Positions 1 through 13,400 of a DNA stretch of 64,000 bases are shown in pieces (positions within the stretch are counted from its first letter, which is position 1; every line of letters begins with the position of its first letter). A program made the position numbers and the translations under genes. This DNA is from Rotaria macrura (Eukaryota > Rotifera > Eurotatoria > Philodinida > Philodinidae). Below the pieces are notes generated by a model. That model made no database searches, had not been told where the DNA came from, and was given only the letters and a program-made list of their open reading frames with translations. The stretch covers positions 248,001 through 312,000 of the forward strand of contig OENT01000002.1 of NCBI GenBank assembly GCA_900239685.1, read 5' to 3'.

Positions 1-1180
1 AAATTCTTTGAACGTTGACTACACTTATATTTATTACTCACAAGTTATATGTGTAGGATTTTATTTATATTAATTTAGAAAAAAAATAAATCAACTAGTA
101 GAAAACATGAACGAAACACATAGAATCAACAAGTCAACAATGATTATTGTACTTTAAATGTAAGAGTATAACCATTCATCTTGAGAGTAATAATATTCAG
201 ATTTAGTGTTCTATGCATTATTGATATTAACTTTTCTTATAACAACTATTGAATTGCTCTATAATCTTTTATTAAACTTTGAATAGAACGTTTGTATTAG
301 AATAACTAAACTTGAAAATATCTTTTGCAAAATTACCATGCTTTGACATTTTGTTGTTTTTTAAAAGAATCACAATTCAATCTTCTACAAGAATGTATCG
401 AACAAACTACTAATTCGAAATATGTTTCGAAACACCAACAATACGTTCAATCATTCAAATTTGTTGGCTTTAGAAATAATTCAATATTGTTCTCTCATTT
501 TATACAGATGTAATCATATAATAGAATACATTAAAACATAACAAAACATTAAACAAAAATGAAATTAATTTTTACTCCTTCTGATGATGTACATCGAAGT
601 TCGTTTCAACTGATGTTTGTCGTCCAGACGTAAACATAATTAAAAAGTAGAACAAAAGACCTTTTGCTTCTTTTACGATAAAGTATCTAAATAATGAATT
701 CTATACACAATTCAGTATTTCATTCTTAATACAATGTTGTTAGTCAAATAAATTTGATCAATCATATGAATTACTACAAGATTGCAATGTATGTTTATCA
801 TTAGATTGAAACTTCTGTAAATAAACTGTTAGTTTTTCTTTATTTGTAAAACTTGCCCATATTGAAGTCACGTATGATTATTTATCCAACTTTCTTTTGC
901 TTCACATTCTTGTAGAATATTGACTCATAAGTCTTTATTTAAAAAAACCATAATGAAAGAATGGCGATATTGAGAAATTTTTTGAAGACTCATTTATATT
1001 AGCACATTTGCTAAGACGTTTATTGATCTAAGCCATGAGATTAAAGTGTCTTATACATGCATACAAATGTATATATATTGACTCTATTAATAGAAGTATT
1101 TTATCGTCGACAAGGAGAAGAAAAAAAATTGAATTATCTCTATGATATGGTAAAGTCGGACAATTTCATTGAACTTGTAT
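1..1180. other. AT-rich non-coding stretch
   Basis: No exon with matching splice sites was found here on either strand. If the partial gene at 1250-1620 continues to the left, this stretch would be part of its intron. The short plus-strand frame at 325-513 has no recognisable features. Confidence 0.4.
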
Positions 1181-1249
1181 ACACTCATGTTCTATCGTAA
1201 ACTAAACTTCTTTCATACATAGATACTAAGAGAAACAAAGCCTTTTTTT

Positions 1250-1620
1250 GACTCATGTTCAAAATTCTCACATGTGCAAATTTGCTTTGTACTGAATGTG
1301 AATGTAGATCAGATAAATAGCCACTAGCATTATTTGGATTAGCATTGCTAACAGCATTATTTAATGCAACATCACGTGGCATCATAGATGGTTGGGAGTA
1401 ACTCGAATTATTATAATAAACTGGTTGATTACGTGGTGGTGTCATAAATGTTCGTCCCTAAAAGAAATCTCATTAGTTCAGTTGAGAAGAAAAAAAAACA
1501 ACGACAGATAATGTCTTATGTGTTCTTTTACTTGTTGAAATGGTGAAACACCATACATATCACCATCTAATGCACCGTTCGAGATCATAGTTTACTAGAT
1601 TATCAATACAATAGAACTCT
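1250..1620 (-). CDS. 5' exons of an unrecognised gene, running off the left edge
   Basis: Two exons can be supported. An acceptor at about 1608 (ctag) is followed by an ATG at about 1602 that opens MISNGALDGD and ends at a CAACAA|gtaaaa donor near 1545 in phase 0. A second acceptor (ttttag) near 1459 resumes in phase 0 with GRTFMTPPRNQP. That exon is rich in Asn, Ser, Pro and Tyr and reads towards SDLHSHSVQSKFAH. A possible gtgaga donor lies near 1265; without it the frame stops at 1185. The composition suggests a disordered N-terminal region such as that of a regulatory protein, but I recognise no domain. The codons start only a few hundred bases downstream of the JPT-like gene, which has its own stop. 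Extended or alternative 3' exons of that gene were considered, but the frames do not join. Confidence 0.4.
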
Positions 1621-2182
1621 CTTGTGTGATTATAACCAAACACTTACATATTCTTATATATTCAATCTATCGTTTGTACATTCGTCACCGGCGATAAGAA
1701 ATAGGACGTTATTCGTCTATCTGTCTTTCTTAACGTCGTTGACCGATCATATCTAAAGTATGAGAAAGAATTCATTTTTAAAGCCTACATAATTAATATT
1801 TTTTATTCGCAGTTTTGTTTTTTTTTTGCTTCTTGTATGATTTAAATGCAAGCATGATTAAATCAAGAGGAAAAAAGAAACAGGGCAAGACATATATCAT
1901 TGAATTATCGCATACAACAGAAGAAAATGAATTTTTCTTTGCTACATTCATTCTCTACTACAGACAAATAGATAATATTTGATTAACGAACACAGACTAA
2001 GATACAAGAAGACGAAAAAGAAAAAATTGAACACCGTGAATCGATATATCTGAAGCAAGCTGTTAGATTAAGAGTGATAAAGACCAGATAAGCCCATTGG
2101 ATAATATAAATTATAACGCAATAAGAATAATGACATAGAAAGAGAAAAAAAGCCAAACAACTGTTTGATACACAACACAACA

Positions 2183-2188
2183 TTTATT
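2183..2188 (-). promoter_or_regulatory. Probable poly(A) signal of the JPT-like gene
   Basis: An AATAAA hexamer on the minus strand lies about 52 nt past the JPT-like stop codon. Position and sequence fit a polyadenylation signal, but such hexamers are common in DNA this AT-rich. Confidence 0.4.
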
Positions 2189-2239
2189 ATTGAAGTTATT
2201 TGTTCTTTTCAGCTAGATATATATGCGACGATGAACGTT

Positions 2240-4607
2240 TTACCAAAGTGGACCATTTGATCGACCACCTGGCGGATGAGCAACACGAACAGTTGTATGC
2301 TGATTCTAAATAAATAAATGAACAAAAATAATCAAACTTAACACAATATTCTAAAATGCTGCGTAGAGATGAATTCTGATCAATTCATTTGATCAACGAG
2401 ATCGATATTCTCTAGGTTTTTTTAATTTTATTACATGAAACCACATTATACAGATAAGAAGTATTACAAAACTGTTCGCGAAACATAAATGATCCACATC
2501 ATTCAATATTTCAGACGAGTAAACGATATCAAAATCAAAATTGAACAATATTGTTTTTCACACTATATTCAAATCGATTCGTCCAGCAAGAATATTTCTT
2601 GTTAGTACTAGAGGTGTTTCGATATTAGAGGAAACAACAACAACAATAACCATCAGTCAACTATCACATGAAACGATAAGTTTTGTTTCCACCTGGAGCG
2701 CTTTCAATACGTTGTATCTATCCCTGTGGGACTTCTTCGAAAAGATCAGTTCATTCCCTCCGGATATTGTAAGAGTTAATCAGTCAGTATGCGAACATTC
2801 AAAGAGAGAAAAAGTATGTTCGATCTTCCGGAAGAGAAAACGGAATATAAACTAGTGCTTCTACTATAAAAATATTAACTTTTTATTGATCTTACTTTGT
2901 TTGTAGTATGTCCATTGGTACCATTAGAATGACCATTAGTCTGCTTATTGCACGATGATTCAGCATTACCATTTTCAATCGTAGATGCATCTGTATTACC
3001 ATTTTCATGCGATTTCTCTTGGCCATTTTGTACTTGTTCGCCATGTTCCTCTTCACATGTTTTTTTTGTATCATCAGATTCTTTTTCATTATCCATCGTT
3101 GGTGCTTGTTCAACTTTTGAATTTAAACCATCTTTAGTTGAATAAGGTTCACCATTTATTGGATTATAACCCACTAAAGTAAAGAAATCAAGATGGAAAA
3201 TTAATTCAATATAACAAAAATAAAAGATATGAATGAATTTCAAAAACAAAGCAATAGTAAAGCAAATTGCGAAGCAAAGTCGTTTGAAGCATTAAAAATA
3301 ATAAAACGCTCATTATTTCATTATCAAGGTTCACGATAACAAAAGGGAATAAAATATTACATTAAGGATTTAAATCTTAGTTCATAGATAGTTTAATATT
3401 TCGAAAGCAGGTGACAGATGGGCAACATTACAACAAAGCACTAGGCATTTACACGAATACGTTTGAAGCTTGACGAATGATTAGACATCTAAATAAAAGG
3501 ATCATGCATAGAAATCCGAAAATTTTTATTGTTTTTGTTTAGAATTTCAAACTAAAAAACAAGTTCTATGATTTAGTAGGTGATACACACTTTTCTATGT
3601 TGATTTTGTCAAGTATACTAACACAAAAGGTAAAATAAAACCAACAGGACCTATCTCTTTCTGATCTTAATATTAACAAAAGCAATAAGCACGAACTATG
3701 AAAAAGAAAAGATAAATTAGAAATCGAATGGTTTCACGGGTATGTCTCTCTCTATCTTTTCCATTCAGTATGTTTTTTTTTGTTAAAATATTAAACAAGA
3801 ATAACACAAAAAAGAAAAGAAAAACGGCAGAACTCACTGCGTGATGCATTTGGATCTAAATAAAATTTGGATAACAGACAAAAATAAAATGCAGAATGGA
3901 AACATAATGCAAAGGAGTAGTTTGTCTTGTTTGCTTCTTGTTTTCTACCTTTTAATCTCAATGGTGAATAAAGACTTATGGCAATAGATGGTCGATAACT
4001 ATTTTCATGTTTAGTTGCTTGTTGAAACCTACCTCGTAGACCTTGTCTTGTGCCAGGTTGCCGTTTATTTTGATTATCATTATCGGCCGTGTCAAAAATA
4101 CTTGATTTATACTTTTCAGATACAGGACGTGATGATGTCGATTGCGCAGGTTCATCAGAAGCAAAAATATTTGATCGTTGACGATCAGGTCTGTTTGATG
4201 GTTGTTGTGGTGGTGCTTCATCAAATATAGTCGATTTGTTTTTATCGGAATAGACATTCGATTTTGGAACTGGTTGTTCAGGTTGATTTCCGAATATATT
4301 ATTTGTCATGTTTCGTGTTTGTCTATCAAGTAAAAATGACACAATGATGATCATTCTTTATGATTCTTCTCTATTACTTGACGGGTACTGAATCAGTACT
4401 ATCCTTTTTACAGCCAAATATATCTGATTCCATATGATTTTTTTTTGCTGGCATTGATGCCTCTGGTTCAGGTACACCAAATATATTTGTACTACGACCA
4501 CCTGGCGGTGCATAGACACTAAACAAAACAAAAAGTACGTAGGGAAAAGTAAAAAAAGAAAAGTGTTTTTACCGAATCGATGGATGATCTTTAGAAAAGT
4601 TCGACAT
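2240..4607 (-). CDS. JPT1: Jupiter/HN1 (JPT) family microtubule-associated-type protein
   Basis: Six exons on the minus strand: 4607-4573, 4518-4378, 4322-4033, 3855-3838, 3173-2896 and 2305-2240. All have GT-AG introns and compatible phases, and the total is 828 nt (275 aa). The family signature PPGGRS occurs near residue 15 (VYAPPGGRSTNIFG) and again at the C-terminus (AHPPGGRSNGPLW). JPT proteins likewise carry a PPGG motif near each end. Between them, an Ile-Phe motif repeats about six times (TNIFG, SDIFG, NNIFG, STIFD, SNIFA, SSIFD), followed by GDPNASRMGYNPINGEP and an Asn/Glu-rich tail. Family members are small, largely disordered proteins; fly Jupiter binds microtubules. The exon of 3855-3838 is only 18 nt, but without it the conserved DPN-S-R block is lost. 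The start is the ATG of MSNFSKDHPSIR, directly upstream of the first PPGG. Which vertebrate paralogue it corresponds to cannot be said. Confidence 0.85.
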
Positions 4608-7459
4608 GATGAAGAAGAATCTGCGATACGACTAAAGAAATGATCTGAAAAAATCAAGTTAATGCATCGCACGCATTCCATTTCCGTTGTATTTTTTCTC
4701 CAAGTTCTCTAGGGAATAACTTTATGAGTGTGTCTAGTACTGATGAATAAATGTATTACACGCAAAGGTAATTTATGGTAAAAAAAAGAGTATATATATT
4801 CGATTTATAAGTTAATATATAAGGATGTTGAAACGGGATAGCTTATAGATTATTTGACGTACAGAAAAAAAAACAATAGATTACCCATAGCCATAACAGA
4901 GAGAATTGAACCTTCTTCATTCATATAAACAGTCGATCTTATATAAAGTATATAACGGAATGGAAAATTGAGCTAAATCATAAAAAAAGCGAAAAAGATA
5001 TTTTCGAATGACTATCATTTTCCTATCAAACACGGAAGATTTGTAGATGAAATATTTCAAATATCGAATGAAAAATAGATGTCGCATATAGTAGAATCAA
5101 ATGAACTATATGTATATAAATACACGTATATATATACATATACATACATAGTTAGTTAGCCGTAGAAGTAACAGATGTTTAAAATGTGCATCGGTCAATA
5201 GTATGTCTGACAAAGGACAGTCGGTCATGTTTAATGGATCAAATAATTCATTCGTTTCTGTCTGATTGGGTATACTAGTGGGAGGTAGTCTGCAACAGCG
5301 TGAAAAACAGTCATCGTTTCTTGATTATTCCATAAATAGTCTGATTACTACATAACATCTGCTCTTTCTCACTAATGTGTCTTTCTACTGTATGATGATA
5401 TGTAATCATAGTAATCGATTTTCATTACTTCTATCAGTTACCAGCCGTCTATTTGATCTTTATAGTGATTCGAAAGCGAGTATTTCTCTCTGTGATTTTC
5501 ATTATGTTTATAGAAGTAGATAATTACACGGAGAAAATATTCGATGATGATTAATGTGAACGTATTTTCCTGTGAAATTGTTATAGTTTATGAAGATATT
5601 TCATAATGAAAATAACAATATGCCAGGATATATTTAATTGGTATAACCTTTATCGTCAGTTGATAATAAATCATGAGTATAGTCAAGACAGAATAAATGT
5701 TCTGTTTATTGTTGTCTATCGTATATCTAAAGTGATGTTATATATATTTTGTATTCGAAAAATAAAAATTATCCTGTCTTTGCCAGACATGAAGCAAATA
5801 ATCTTTGCATAAACTTTTTGTTATAGGAGTCATAAAAAAGAATGAAAGTACATCGAAGAAGTGCTAATTTGATCAAAAAGAAAAATTCTCCTACCTAAGA
5901 AATCATCGGAATAATCTAATCAATATACTTTTATCAGCTAACAAGTACTAGAGATTTTTAAACATTAACAATACAATGCATGAATGAAGATAGCATAATA
6001 TGAGAAAGAAAAACAAACTTCACTATCAGTAAACATAACCATATGTTCAATTAGTTCATACTTGTGTCTTAGAAATTTCTCATCGGAATCCATATAAGTA
6101 ATTCTATTGTGTTGCGTCATCTCCATCTCTATGAACAAGTCTACATTATAATAAGAGAAATATCTTTGATAAGCTTTATCGTTCTATCAATTATAGCATG
6201 TTGGATAAACATCTGACAGAGCCCAAGTCAAATAAGAACGAACGTTAACGATCGAGTAGAGATAAACACGATGATATACATGGCTCAATATTACGATAGT
6301 ATAGCGAAGAAAAGACAACAATCGCTTGCTCTCTCATCGAACATGCAACTTGCATATGATCCTAATTATGAGCTATTAAAAGGGATGAGATACGGCCATG
6401 GATAGTCGTCAATGCGCTAAATATTTGTTGAACAGAAGGAGATTTTCTCTTCCGAAGGCTAGGCATACACGAGAGGTTTAACCGTTATGGGAGGTATTAA
6501 TTTTCTTTTGTTACATTTCGTAACAAAAAATGCATTGTTGAAATAGGTTACATGTTTCTAGAGAAGATGCTGTCTAAATAGTTTTGTTCAGTTGATTTGT
6601 AAAACAATCAATTGATATAAGAATTCTATGTTATTTCTTAGTATGAACGAAGAAATATTGTGTCTTCTTTGTATCGAGAAAGTGCTTAAAAAGTCTGAAA
6701 AATGAATATGATGAAAGATCGTCTGTCATATAATTCATGTTTTGTATTCTCATTATTCCTAATTCAATTTTACACTGAAAATATCAAAATAGTGAATTAA
6801 TCTGTACAACTTACACTAACTTAAAAGAATTTACTGCTTTAATTCGTCTATGAAAAATCTTAAATTTTGAAAACAAGCCATTTCACTCTTCTTCATCCTA
6901 ACTAGTATATCATGTCCAGATCGACCATTGCCAGAGTATCTATAGCTTCTGTCTAGTAAAGTTTACAAGTGATTTTGATATGGATTTAAAAATATATCTA
7001 TCTGGATAGATTGACAGTTTTAAGGATCTTCACAAAGAATTCCTGATACAAAAAAAAGAGTTCAAATAAACATCCAAAGACTTGATCGTTAGTACCAGGT
7101 ACAAACAAGGATCAAAGTTCTGATTTTACAGATCAAATGAGTACCAACTTTTGATCGTAATTTATTGTTCTTCTTATTCTTTGATTTTCATAAACTAAAA
7201 ACAAACAAGCATATGGCTTTCTCTCGAAACTTTCAATTCGTTCTCGAAATGCAACTCTGTTAACTATGTGAGTTATTCATCACTTGATATTAGTATAGAC
7301 ATTTATTTATATGGCTTGACTTTTTCATACAATACATATACATCAATGAATAAAATAAAAATTTTCATACGAACAATACAACACCACAAACCCATAAAAA
7401 TATCCACGACCACATATACAAACAATGATACAATATTTAAAAAAAAAGAAATCGTTTAT
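4608..7459. other. Intergenic region between the JPT-like and PKD1-like genes
   Basis: No supported exon on either strand. It contains a TA-rich microsatellite near 5108-5150 and must include the JPT-like promoter (upstream of 4607) and the PKD1-like 3' UTR (downstream of 7460). Plus-strand frames at 5606-5812 and 7268-7516 are AT-rich and show no domain or splice context. Confidence 0.5.
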
Positions 7460-10400
7460 TTATTTTTTGGAATCACCATTAGTTCGATTCAATTTAGTAT
7501 TTGTTTTGCCAACTAGTGTTGATTCACCGGCACTTATCGGATCAAACATTAATGTATCATTACGTTTTGTATCCATATAAATCTAGTTAATATTATAAAT
7601 TAAAATCAATCAAATCAAAAGAAAACTTTCTTATTACTTTATCCAATGCAATAAATAATTCGTCAATTTTATCAGGAAATGATGTTATTGGATCATGATA
7701 ATGAACGCGTGTACCATCAAATGGATTTAAATGAAGACGATCGATTTCTTTGGTTCTTCCAATACCTAATTCAAGACAAAGCACAAACAACTATTTCAAA
7801 GGATGTCAAAAATCGATTGCTTTACCTGTCCATTTCTTGAATTCGTTGACCATAAAGTCTACAATTTCATGATCACTACTTTGTAATGACATATTGCGTC
7901 TCACAACTCGAAATGAATCTGCTATGATCGAAACAAACTAAAATTCAAAGACAAGTAGTTTATTCGTGCTTCTCATTCTTTCTTTTATGCATACCATATT
8001 TATGCAAATGAAAACAACAAATATTACAAATAGTGTAAAACATAATGGTCCAAGAAATATGTCAGCTGCATATAAATCGGAAACATTAAATTTTAGTAAC
8101 ATCATTTCAAATAACATTTGCGCTGTACTCAAAGGATTTGAACATGCCAAAATTTTAGTATTAAATAGAAGATAAAATAATGTTAAATAGCTGAAATAGA
8201 CAACCGAAAACATCAGAGAAAATGATAATAAATCTTTGGCAGCATAGGTCAATGTTGATGATAGCATTGACAGGCGTTGATTAAATCTCAATAAACGTAG
8301 AAATTTAACTGTACCAAAAAAACAACAAAAACCCAATAAAAATGTTAATATATCATTAATGTAGGATGCCATTTGTAGATTAACATACGTATAACCTTTG
8401 TTTTTTTTAAATAAATTACTAACACGATTACATTCTTGAATACGCCATACATAAACGGCAAAACCAGCCCATGAACATACTATAATACCTACTTCTGTAT
8501 AAGACCAAAAATCACGAAAGTATTCCATACGACGAGTTAATAGTAAACGAATTTCACGTTGCATATAATAGATAATGAATAACATGTACAGAATTGCACA
8601 TATCAATTTAAATAGAGCAAAACCTTGAAATGATCAGAAAGAAAAAGAATCAATCGTTTACTTGCATTCGTTTTATATGTCTTATTCTCATATGGTTTTA
8701 GTTATTCATACCTTGAAAATAGTTTAATGAAGATAGTGGTTCAAAACGTGCTGATGGAGAAATACCACCAGTTGGTAAAAATTCAGCAAGTATAGTAGCA
8801 AATGTAAATAAATTTACATTAGGATTATATAAGCTCATTTGGATAATCACTGCTCGGGTTTGTAAATCAATCCATGATAATTCTCTCAAGGATGATAGAT
8901 TTGTTAGCATATCACTGATTTTTCCACGAAATTCATATATATAACCTCCACTGCCGTATGTTGCATGTAAACCAACATATGGATATGTATCAAGACATTC
9001 ACTTCGATTATACATAAATGCTTGTACTACTGATGATGAATAATTTGCAAATGCTCTAGTAGTCTCATTATAAATTGATGTCCAACTAGGATTAAAAGAG
9101 CGTCGTTCTTCGTTAAAACTACTATAGGCAGCTTCACATGATGTAGTCAGATTTCGAAAAACTGGATCAATGTTGCACGAATCTAAAACGACATCATAGT
9201 TAAAAGTATTAATATATGAATAAGAACATGAAAGAAAATTATAGATAATAATTATAATGTACCTGGTTTCACGCGTAATTGACGCATCGTTGCCCAACCG
9301 AGGATGCGATGTGTTTTATCATGAATATAACCTGTAAGAAATCAAGAGATAATGAATGAATCGATAGATATAATTGATTTACCGGTGAGATTAGTTGGTA
9401 ATTCACCATTATACCAAGCAGTAGCACGAATATGTGGCACAAATGATGTGCTTAGCCAGTCCCAATATTGATCACTGCTATAGATCTAAATATAAAAAGA
9501 ATGAAGAGATAACGATGAAAACTATAAATTCAAAAAGTGAATCGTTTGAGGACTAGATTTTAATGAGTTAATATTCTAGTAATAAAAGTTGTTAGAAATT
9601 CTTTTAATCTATTCAGATAAACAATTCCCGATACAGACCATTTTTAAACGCATACGAACTATTAATACTCATATTAGGTCCAGAGAGAAATTTCGTTACA
9701 ATTAGAAAACGATTGAAAGGTTTCATCTTTGTGAGTTTATCGAATTATTTAGTGGTGTAACATTTCATTCTATTGTACAAATTAGTATTAAATAATTACA
9801 GGAAAATGAAACAAATAGAATTGTGAAATTAATTGACACTCATATTTATGTTAATTAGTCGTCAGAAAGTTTGATCGAATTCATTCGAAAACAAACATGT
9901 GTTTTTTCTTTTCGGAAAGTACTATTCATGAACAATCATCTATAGCAAAAAGAAAGTTTTGTACTGAAATTCTACTTCTTGATTTGTTCACATCTTGAGA
10001 CATGTGCATTTACTTCGAATACAATGAATTTATTCGGTGGATTTTTTCCATGAAGAAGAAAATCATGTTTTTCACTATATCTATTTTACATTACAATACT
10101 TGTTGTTCTACTTGCCAATACTTAGGAGATGAATATTTTTTGTAAATCACTATTTACCTGTTTAAAATTTCTTGTCGAATTGTTTAAATCAAGAAAATTT
10201 TGTTTTAAATGTTTCGTAACATAATATGCATTGAAATCTCGATTTGAATAACTAACGACATAAAGGATCCATAGAAAAGATGAATAAGCTAATAGTTCTT
10301 GTATGATTTCCCACATTTTTATTTGATTCAAACGTTTATTACGAGCATATGCTACTTCTCCATCGGTTAATGGCATGTATCTAGATTTCGTTCGAAATGT

Positions 10401-13400
10401 TAATAAAGATTTATCATCGAATGCATGTAAATATTCTTCATCTCCATCAAGAAACATATAATCAGTATCATCGTCCATAATATCATCATCACGACGAGTT
10501 ACTAATGCAAAAAATATTGCCATCAGTATAACCTAAGAAACACACAAGTATAGGAAGCGAACAACAAACAATACAGACAAAACTTTCATTTTTCTATTAC
10601 TTTCACAGGTTGTGTTAAAAGTATTGATGAAATAAATCCTGTTACCGATGATGTAAGCCATTTACGTGTTTTTAAATCACCAAATTCAATACCACGTGCA
10701 AAAATAAACGAACTCGATATACTTACGACAAGAAATGATAAACCATAAGCGACAAATATAAACCACCATGGTAAACTTATTGTGTATTTTCTCTTATTGA
10801 ATATGAATGCTTGCCTATTTGTTTTAGATGACGTTCGTTCATTAGGTACCGCTGGTGATGCTAGCGTATTGCGCATTTTATCAAGATCATTCTTTGATAG
10901 GATCGGATCTCGATTAACCATGTAACTAAATATAAAGACGGATAAGAAAAAATTTCCAGAAATAATCTAAATTCATCAGTTTAATTTAGTCTACTTTGTC
11001 AATTGTGGATGAATATCATTTAGTGTAGCTTGTTTTTCTCGATGTTTATTTTGGATTTGTCGAAGTGCTTTCCGCACCGGTGATATTGGAGGACGATGAG
11101 GTCGTAAATGACGAAACATAGCAATTAATATTGTACTTGGTAAGAAACAAATAAGTTCAACAATAACACCAATAGCAATCTAAATGTGGAAAGATTAAAA
11201 ACAATAAAAAGCACGAATCTATTTTTCATTTCAATCAACTAATACAAAAAAGATGACCTGTTCCGGTGTGATGTAAAATGGTCCCATATTAATTCCACCG
11301 GACTTTGCCACTTTTGCTTCTGTAGTTTGATCATAATACATGATATTCATAAGCCTAGAATAGAAATATAGAAATACTCAATAGATTTCGTTAGAAAACT
11401 GTCATATAGGTATTATTCCATACGATAGGACGTCGCTTAGATTTGTCCGATTTAAATTTGCTTGTAGCTTATCAAAATTTAAACAAATGTCACACGACGA
11501 AGAATAAATTATTTTTTCATAGAAAATCATTTTTTCGAGAATTCTACGACAAATGCTTTTGCATGATAAGAATCTGTGAATGACTTATTTTTTTCTGTAC
11601 TTGAATCGAACTTTCTGTTAGCTAATTCTTGAGATGAATAATTCAAAGACATGGAAAATTTCATTCGATCAATATTATTAATTCGTTTAGAATCAATATC
11701 ATGACCTAATCACTCATTTCTATTCAGAAGAATGTACAATAGATTTTAGTATTAAGTTAGGGAAAGTTACTGATAAAAATGAAAAATAGAACAAAACAAA
11801 TAAGTGAAATCTGTATTAAAAAATGAATAGATCATGTTAAATTTAAAAATAAATAATATATTGGAACTTCCAAAGTTTTTAGATATATTTATTTAATCTA
11901 TAGATATTTTCTCCGTATCTCTTTCAAAAAAAAAACAAGACGATGTCATATTTTTCTAACTATTGATGATTTTGTCTCATAAACATACTTATCAGATATA
12001 GAGTAGTTTTTGATAATGTTACTCTTCTTCCATTCTATATCGTGCTACTAGTCTTTCTTTCTTGAGAAGAATTCTAATACGAGCAGCTTTACGAAACAAA
12101 CAAATATACAGTATTCTAACAATCGAAATTCCGTGTTCATGAATGCCATAAGAATGAAAAGAAAAGAGCATCTGTAACTTACATCGACATCAACAGTAGC
12201 ACAAAACAGCATGTACAACGTTGAGTACGTGTGAATCGTGTTGATGGTGGTCTTGAAAAAACTGAAAACCATAAGTGACCATCAGACATCGATTGATACG
12301 TATTTTTTGATAGTAAATAAGAAAATTCAGATTTTTGTGCTTCGCCAGCTACAGGTATCAAGCGGTCAATCTAAACATATTTTACATACAATATCTTTAT
12401 AATCTAATTTTGCTGATTAATTTCTTACACTTCCATCATGTTTTTCAACAGCAAGCCATTGTTGACATATAAAATGACTTTTTTCCATTGTTTGCAGATC
12501 TCGTACAATAATGTATTTTAGAAACCAAGAAGCACTGTTTCCTTTGCCTGAATTATCGTGCCAAACACGCATGTAATTAAGTTGACCAAGTGATCTGAAA
12601 TATGATTGAACAGATACATGCATATATATATATACTGATATGGTTGCTTGAAGCATTAATTTTCATTGATTATAAATCTTAACTTACTTTGATACAGCTA
12701 TTATGAATGAATCAATACCACCGCGTTGAAAAATTTTTCTTTTTGGATCTTCAAACGTACGTACGCCTGTTTCTTCATTATCACCCGAAATCACGAAATA
12801 AACCTTTGTTAAAATGAAAATTTTTATTTTAATTTTGAAAAATTGATATGACAAAACTTAAACAAGCCTACTTTTGAATTTGTTCCAGCATCTTTTCGTA
12901 GGCCAGTAAATACAATCATTTGATAATAATACTTATCGTGGATGAGATTGTCTGGTAATGGGGTAACACCTAGCTGCAAGAAAAAAAGCATTCGTACAGA
13001 AAAACTTCGAACTCTTAAAAATTGACGTACTCTTTCAACATCTTGTTTATCTTTATATCGAGCATAAATCATAAATATAATATAAAATATAGCAAGAAGT
13101 ATCATGGTTAAATAGATAGTTTTATTTTTTGCAAAGTCTGCATTCGCAAATACATAATTCCAATTGATCGGTGCCGGCAAAACAACCCATCCAGCTGCGA
13201 ATGTTGTCAAATGATTTGTTAAACATTGTGTTTCAGTGTGAGTAGTTCGCGAGCCGACCTAAGACAAAAAATTCGATGTTGGTTTTGTTTTACCACAGAA
13301 GGAATGATTTTTTTGTGTATGTAGAATAACTTGTCTCTCGATTTTCAGATTATCTCGTAGAATTTCGTTGTGTACCGTTAACTGAAAGATGCCTAACCAG

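Noticed and set aside
2541..2855. 104-aa plus-strand frame
   Set aside because: It lies in the intron of the JPT-like gene on the other strand and has no recognisable motif or splice context.
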